Of a stretch of DNA of 13,503 nucleotides, positions 8,724-13,503 are shown piece by piece (the stretch's first letter is position 1; each line of letters opens with the position of its first letter). The translations under genes were made by a program, and so were the position numbers. This stretch comes from Fragilaria radians (Eukaryota > Bacillariophyta > Fragilariophyceae > Fragilariales > Fragilariaceae), in contig CAAAJI010000108.1 in assembly GCA_900642245.1 (NCBI GenBank), positions 40,242 to 53,744 of the forward strand, given 5' to 3'. The notes below the pieces were generated by a model, which worked only from the letters and a program-made list of their open reading frames with translations, had not been told where the DNA came from and searched no databases.

Positions 8724-10559
8724 ATGCATCGGTCGAGGCAACAAATAAGTTCCAGTATCGGATATGAAAAGGTTTCTATTTATTGTTCTCTAAGTTTCTT
8801 GGTCGGTGTTTTGATAGCTTACTACAGCAGTTTTAATCTAATGCGCGTACTCTATGTTGACGAATCTATTTCAAACCTGCAACTAGGTTTGCATCCCAAT
8901 GTCACTTGCGATTGTACTCGCGAAATGAATTCGTTTAGGAAATTCATCAAGCGACAAAATGAATTAATTGAAAAGTTGAAGTCTGATCTATCGCTATTAC
9001 GAATTGATTCAAACATTACATCTACACATAACAAACAGAGGGCTCAAAGCTCACACAAGCAAGAATCTGAGCTATACAATCCATTCACCGAAAAAGTTTC
9101 GGCTTTCGTAATGGGATCTGCTCGAATATCGACTGTTGATTTATTAGAACAGTTCAATCCAGGTCTGCCGCACACATTTTATGCTGGTAACGAAGTAGCC
9201 TTGTTGTTCTATGGAAGGAAAGAAGCAGCCCCCAATACCCTTCATAAGAATTTTGATCGATTGGAAGTCGAGGATGCATTGTTGAATTGTCAGTCTGTAG
9301 AAATTGTGGTTAAGAGCACTCCTACAGATGTTCAATCATGCTTTGTAGTAATGGGGAACACCGATGTGCAGTTTGTTCCAAATACATACAGATGGATTAA
9401 CATGAACTTGTCTCAGAATGAAGAGGACATACCCAGAAAAGTGTTTGCGCTTGCCGGTCGAGGCATGGAGGCAGATTCTGAGGACGACTATTTTCCGATA
9501 AATCTTGAGGATGATGCGTCCATGCAATTCCGCAAGAAACTAGCTTCCTACTTTTCCATCCTAGATGATATCATTATTCCTTTTGTTCGTCCAGTCTTGG
9601 AAGGTAAAGCTAAACTCATGGAATATGCTGGGAAAACATTGGTAATCTCGGTAACAAATGCAGGACAATTTGATTTGTTGCAGAACTTTGTATGCTCGTG
9701 TCAAGCAAATCATATTGATATATCAAATTTAGTTGTTTTTTGCACTGATGAAGAATCGGTCCAAAGAGCGTCATCTCTTGGGATAGCTGCCATTTATCAC
9801 AAAGAGTTATTTGGATTATTACCGAAGGAGGCAGCACAGGATTATGGTGATGCAACTTTTAATGCAATTATTTATGCAAAATTGGTGGTGGCGCATTTGG
9901 TTAGTGTCTTGGGCTACAGCTTTTTGTACCAAGATCTTGACATTGTTTGGTATCATGATCCCGTTGAGTATTTTCAAGCAAATACATTGTTGGAAAATAT
10001 TGACATGCTAGTTCAAGATGATGGATTAAGGGTTCTTGGTTATGCACCATATTATGCAAATTCTGGTTTCTTCTTTGCAAAATGTAATCCACGAACAAAA
10101 TACTTCTTTGAACGATACCTTACAAGTGCAGGCTACATTGATGCGTGGGGTTCCGATCAAGCAGTTTTTAATGCAGTGCTCCCAGAGGTTGTATCCTTTG
10201 TTGGTTTGACTGTCAAGACCTTGGGATATTTCAACTTTCCCAGTGGAATTACATATCAAGATCCTGAATACTTTGAATATATGAGAAATGTTGCATCTCA
10301 GACTCTCACTCCAACCATTTATCACATGAATTGGACAAATAACAGGACACAAAAGATTGTACAAATGAAGCAAATGGGGATGTGGTTTTTGAATCAGAAA
10401 GAAAACAATATGACATGTGCTGGCAGACCAGAAATTGAATGCTTCCATTGGAACAAACCCAGTATGAAAATATGTGCAACAGCTATGAATATGTCCAGAG
10501 ATGATACATGCGAATCCTTTCAGATAACCACAACATTTTGGTCTGAGGAAGCAAGTTGA
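8724..10559 (+). CDS. Type II membrane glycosyltransferase, nucleotide-diphospho-sugar transferase (PF03407/GT77-like)
   Basis: 611 residues, intronless. I chose ATG 8724 because the frame has no earlier ATG (only GTG at 8682) and because it places a signal anchor correctly: a basic MHRSRQQ start and a membrane segment at about 17-35. A stem follows with a short amphipathic, coiled-coil-like stretch (about 60-95) and Asn-linked sites. The catalytic domain occupies about 260-550. It contains KTLVISVTNAGQF, then FLYQDLDIVWYHDP with the DxD metal/nucleotide-sugar motif at 404-406, then YYANSGFFFAK and WGSDQAVFN at 475-483. These are hallmarks of PF03407, the family of plant RRA, XEG113 and RGXT enzymes. 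The expected location is the Golgi lumen, adding a sugar to glycoprotein or polysaccharide; donor and acceptor are unknown. All key motifs are intact and there are no internal stops. A broken paralogue is at 4911-5215. Confidence 0.9.
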   Translation: MHRSRQQISSSIGYEKVSIYCSLSFLVGVLIAYYSSFNLMRVLYVDESISNLQLGLHPNVTCDCTREMNSFRKFIKRQNELIEKLKSDLSLLRIDSNITSTHNKQRAQSSHKQESELYNPFTEKVSAFVMGSARISTVDLLEQFNPGLPHTFYAGNEVALLFYGRKEAAPNTLHKNFDRLEVEDALLNCQSVEIVVKSTPTDVQSCFVVMGNTDVQFVPNTYRWINMNLSQNEEDIPRKVFALAGRGMEADSEDDYFPINLEDDASMQFRKKLASYFSILDDIIIPFVRPVLEGKAKLMEYAGKTLVISVTNAGQFDLLQNFVCSCQANHIDISNLVVFCTDEESVQRASSLGIAAIYHKELFGLLPKEAAQDYGDATFNAIIYAKLVVAHLVSVLGYSFLYQDLDIVWYHDPVEYFQANTLLENIDMLVQDDGLRVLGYAPYYANSGFFFAKCNPRTKYFFERYLTSAGYIDAWGSDQAVFNAVLPEVVSFVGLTVKTLGYFNFPSGITYQDPEYFEYMRNVASQTLTPTIYHMNWTNNRTQKIVQMKQMGMWFLNQKENNMTCAGRPEIECFHWNKPSMKICATAMNMSRDDTCESFQITTTFWSEEAS

Positions 10560-10594
10560 TATTGTAGGAAACATTGTTTCTTCAAGACTTGTGA

Positions 10595-10600
10595 AATAAA
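10595..10600 (+). promoter_or_regulatory. Possible polyadenylation signal AATAAA
   Basis: AATAAA lies 36 nt after the glycosyltransferase stop codon, a sensible place for 3' end formation. The hexamer is common in AT-rich DNA, so support is modest. Confidence 0.4.
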
Positions 10601-10828
10601 GTGATTAAAGACTCAGATAAGGGAATACATTGCAAAAGATCAATTAATGGAGCAGAAAACAAACAATCTCAATCACCAAATTTACTTAAGTTTGCTATCC
10701 TGGGTTTCTTTTGTACTTTCAATAACCTAAATTTAAAAATAGCCATTGTTTCCAACTTCATCTAACAACCAACTTTGCTTTGTGTTGTTGAATTCACATT
10801 ACAATTGTCAGTCAGCCTTTCATATCAA

Positions 10829-11478
10829 TTACTTGAATTTTGGCTAATAGTTGATACTTTGTAACAGGATTGTGATGCAATTAATCACAACAATATTTCA
10901 TAACAGTTCAAAACTCCTGCAGAAACTGTAGGACAAAACAGGGTAGAAAAATGCTGCTGACCATCAATATACACGAATTGGCCCAACAGTTTAGGCAAAG
11001 ATTACAATCCCCCATCCATGCTGTTGAACTGCTTTCATTTAAGGTTTGTCTAATAGCTGCAATGCAATACCTGGAAGTATCCAGTTGCTAAAGAACGGTT
11101 TGGGCATCAACACACCACTTTCTGTGTCCAGTTCCCCGGTAAAGACCGTCCCGTCCGTATAGCACTCATATGCAAGAAAGAGAAACAGAGATGAAATGCA
11201 TGCTTCAATCCTTGAGAGTAAAGGTTAATCATAAGAGCATATGGAATATGGAAGCACCAAGGAATCCTTCTTGTTTTTGGTTCCCCTTTGAGAAATGAAA
11301 GTATGTGCTCACGCACTTGAATTCATCACTGAGATACCCAGCATTGACTTGTAGCGTAAATAAGTTTTAGGTGCATTGTGTTACACTTCCTGCTATTGAA
11401 CGGATACATTCTAGGATTTGTGGGAGACTCATTTGGCAACCAGTTGGTTTTGTCAATGTATTTCCTCAATTGGGAAGC
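10829..11478 (-). pseudogene. Broken 3' portion of the IQ multi-pass membrane gene
   Basis: Minus-strand remnant matching residues about 482-710 of the protein at 5340-7472. The terminal stop (TAA at 10829-10831) is conserved. An internal TAA at 11039-11041 replaces the codon for Gln640. Arg625 in SRWILPG has become Asn. Indels near 11148-11165, 11310-11330 and 11400 break the frame; about 20 bp is lost at the last site. Recognisable pieces include FSNWILPGIALQLL, FLKGEPKT and TGNWTQK, altered from TGELDTE. The N-terminal two thirds, including the IQ region, are missing. Retroelement-like sequence begins about 70-100 bp beyond the truncation. It is clearly non-functional. Confidence 0.9.
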
Positions 11479-11544
11479 TAACCCCTAACCCATAGGACAC
11501 ATTTTCAGGTTCAGAAATACCAAGAGCAACAAATGGATGGGAAT

Positions 11545-11834
11545 GTGAACATCTACTACATGGATTTTTTCAATCCAACATGATTCAAAACTGTGTATTA
11601 CTGGATAACCAATCCAGTGTGGCTGTTTTCTCTAGCAAAGAAGTGGTCAATAGCATTCGTGTCACAAAAGAAACGTTAACGTATACCAACCTGAATTGTC
11701 CTCAACGGGGCAAAGCTTGGTTTGCATCCAACAGCAAAACAGTTATATCCAGCTATGCTAAAATGGCATTTTCTGTAACATTTTCTACTTCAAAAATACA
11801 ACATTTCCGTGGTTGTTACCGTGTACCAGTTTGA
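11545..11834 (+). mobile_element. Second retroelement remnant (copia-type protease)
   Basis: The open frame reads CVLLDNQSSVAVFSSKEVVNSIRV, here quoted only to mark the motif LLDNQSSVAVF, followed by GKAWFASNSKTVISS and AFSVTFS. This fits the aspartic protease of a diatom copia-like lineage that has LD-S/N-Q-S in place of the usual DSG, followed by a WF...IxS strand. The catalytic Asp is kept but downstream conserved parts (the glycine-rich strand, the LSL motif) are eroded or missing. No LTR, integrase or reverse transcriptase is seen. It differs from the remnant at 7850-8550, so the two are separate insertions. Confidence 0.5.
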
Positions 11835-12030
11835 TGCCTGAAAATTCGTTCCAGCTACAGTTTATTTTTCTACGTGCCATTGAACGCTATAAATCAAAGG
11901 TCTAGAGTGAAAGGAAAAGAAAAATTTGCAAGAAAGGCTGAATTGAAATCAAAAGTATTGACGATATAACCTAGGTAACTATCAATAACGTTGGTGAGCA
12001 TGATAACCTTCCTGACTGCCTTGATAATGA
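11835..12030. other. Intergenic, possibly more retroelement decay
   Basis: No open frame of note. Basic-residue-rich short frames follow the protease remnant, but they match nothing I can name. Confidence 0.3.
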
Positions 12031-12931
12031 AGCTTAACTTGTACTAAAGACACAAAGATACCAAAACATTTCAAGTCAATATCATCTACTGAGAAGCAAA
12101 AGTTTGATATACTTTGCAGCCTCAAAAAGATAATCCCATGGTCATCAAAACGTTATGAGGAAAGCTATATAAGTAAGCGTAAATTGTTATCTAAAGCATC
12201 ATTTTGGGTAACTCCAGACGCATCTTTAGGAATTGAAAATCGTTTTGATGTGATGGGACTTTATAACAAGTTTTAGTCATTGATAATCCCTATGAACGTA
12301 TGTAGTGTAAAAACATGATCCAGGTATCCAATTTGGACTTACGTTACTTTGGAAATTTGTTTTCACTTCAAGATCTGCAAGACTCTGTTTCCAGGATGCT
12401 ATTTTAGAAGTAAATTGTTTGGGAAAGTGCTTTAATATGCCAATTAAAGAGAAATCTGGTTTGGATGAACTTGCAGAAGTGAGAGAGAAACTAATCCCAT
12501 CTACATTTGAAGGAGAAACCAATCTTCTAAATGCAGACAGTATATCAGCCTTGATAAGTCACTATGTGCCATGTTATAGGCAGATAAGGCAAGATTTCTT
12601 AAATAATTTAGAAGACTTTATGACACAAGACTCTTTAATGGGATCTACAATTAGAACTAGATCTAAGAAGAGCGCAGCAAGTGCTGGCAAGATATCTTCA
12701 CCAATTGTTCTCTCAAAATATATAAATGGCTGATGAGCAACTTCTGGTTCGAGTTCTCAACAGGTTAACCAGTGACCACAAGCTGCAAATAATAACAAGG
12801 GAGAAGTACATTGGTGAAAAGCTAAGCTAATAGTGCTACCAATTGATGAACTCAAGGATGCACTTGGTTTGCGATATAAAAGGCTTTCATCAAAGTCTGA
12901 GTCCACAAAACGTTACAGACGTATATATTAA
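12031..12931 (+). pseudogene. Unrecognised broken coding region
   Basis: Several plus-strand open pieces with coding-like composition follow each other. They are 12031-12273 (81 codons, KKIIPWSSKRYEESYISKRK), 12311-12730 (140 codons; the first ATG is at 12437, and from there 98 residues containing LDELAEVREKLIPSTFEGE), 12726-12830 (34 codons from ATG, DEQLLVRVLNRLTSDHKL) and 12833-12928 (VLPIDELKDALGLRYKRL). The second and fourth share a frame and the third overlaps the second by a few bases, as in one gene broken by frameshifts and stops. The pieces are rich in Lys, Ser and Leu, with no membrane segment. I do not recognise a family. It could be a decayed host gene, part of a transposon, or a spliced gene with unseen introns. 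Confidence 0.35.
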
Positions 12932-13503
12932 AGGAAGGAAGAGGTTTTGATGGTCTTAAGTATCAGATAAATCTTCAGATATGAGGGACAAAATAAGATT
13001 TTGTGACTTTTATACTTTATTTTTAACAACTAGTTAGGGGACTGGTTAACTTGTATCAAGTCATCCAGTTGTATTGGGTTTTAGTCAGTTTTTCAGACCA
13101 AAATCTTGAAGAATTCACAAGTGCTGAAACTAAGTTTTATATTTTACTTTTCTGATGTGTTTTTGGCTATTTTTGACAAATATCATTTGAAAATACCAAG
13201 ATATCAACTCATTATAGAAGTTTGAAATTGAAATACTGGAAAATGCAACCATTTTTTCTTCCTTGGCTCTACATTTATTTCCTAATATTATATTTTCTGT
13301 GTACTGCAATGATCTAGCTAAATACTCTGCCAATCATCTTAGTTCGTTGTAAGCCAACTTTTGCCATTGCCATCATTCCTTAGCATTATTCAAGTCCTTC
13401 TAGAGTCCAAATTACACATCTAGTTCCAAGACATATTGCTCAATATCTGGAGCAAATTTTGGAATTTCTTCTTTGTTTGTTTGAATTGGTTTGTTGAAAT
13501 GTC
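12932..13503. other. AT-rich region, no supported gene
   Basis: No convincing gene, RNA or repeat. On the minus strand the last bases read KPIQTNKEEIPKFAPDIEQY before a stop at about 13420, which has some coding flavour and could be the end of a gene or remnant entering from the right. That is too short to name. Confidence 0.35.

Larger units (their letters stand above)
8770..11478. repeat. Right copy of segmental duplication
   Basis: Right arm of the direct duplication paired with 4911-6010. It contains the full glycosyltransferase, the spacer (10691-10828) and the broken membrane gene. The left arm lacks about 450 bp of the glycosyltransferase 3' end and following DNA that are present here. 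The right arm lacks several short pieces of the membrane gene that are present in the left. Homology stops abruptly near 11478. Confidence 0.8.

Noticed and set aside
10026..10574. 182-codon minus-strand open frame
   Set aside because: It lies wholly opposite the conserved catalytic domain and 3' end of the glycosyltransferase and has no recognisable domain; it is a shadow frame.
11475..11496. Telomere-like 'ctaacccctaaccc' at the end of the duplicated block
   Set aside because: Fewer than two full repeat units; easily chance. It would matter only if other breakpoints carried the same motif.
12740..12765. 'ggttcgagttc' resembling a tRNA T-arm
   Set aside because: No acceptor, D or anticodon arms can be folded around it, and it lies within a coding-like frame.
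1..13503. CRISPR arrays, bacterial operons, ribosome binding sites, rRNA
   Set aside because: No regular spaced repeats or prokaryotic signals; gene structure and protein families are eukaryotic.

Overview
The window looks like nuclear DNA of a eukaryotic alga, most likely a pennate diatom. The reasons are: AT-rich intergenic DNA; long coding regions that are intronless or hold one short GT-AG intron; a leucine-rich-repeat (LRR) membrane protein of the type that is expanded in diatoms; a Golgi-type glycosyltransferase; and decayed Ty1/copia-like retroelements. The assignment is inferred from protein style alone.

Layout. Bases 1-52 hold the end of a broken paralogue of the membrane gene found at 5340-7472. 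A complete LRR transmembrane gene runs leftward (3028-629) with one 81-nt intron. A candidate solo LTR lies 158 bp upstream of its start (3186-3633). Bases 3640-4900 are mostly non-coding, with a possible decayed coding patch. Bases 4911-5215 are the wreck of a glycosyltransferase gene. An intact 710-residue multi-pass membrane protein with a central IQ/coiled-coil segment runs leftward from 7472 to 5340. Bases 7850-8550 are a copia-type gag/protease remnant. An intact type II glycosyltransferase (PF03407 type) runs rightward from 8724 to 10559. Bases 10829-11478 are a broken 3' half of the multi-pass membrane gene, in reverse orientation. Bases 11545-11834 are a second retroelement protease remnant. 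Bases 12031-12931 hold unrecognised, broken open frames.

Main observation. The window contains two direct copies of a convergent pair: glycosyltransferase (+) facing multi-pass membrane gene (-). In the left copy the glycosyltransferase is destroyed and the membrane gene is intact. In the right copy the glycosyltransferase is intact and the membrane gene is destroyed. One functional pair therefore remains, now arranged divergently and about 1.25 kb apart with a dead retroelement between. A third fragment of the membrane gene at the left edge suggests that the array continues outside the window. The LRR protein, the glycosyltransferase and the membrane protein are all membrane-associated, but nothing in the sequence shows that they act in one pathway.
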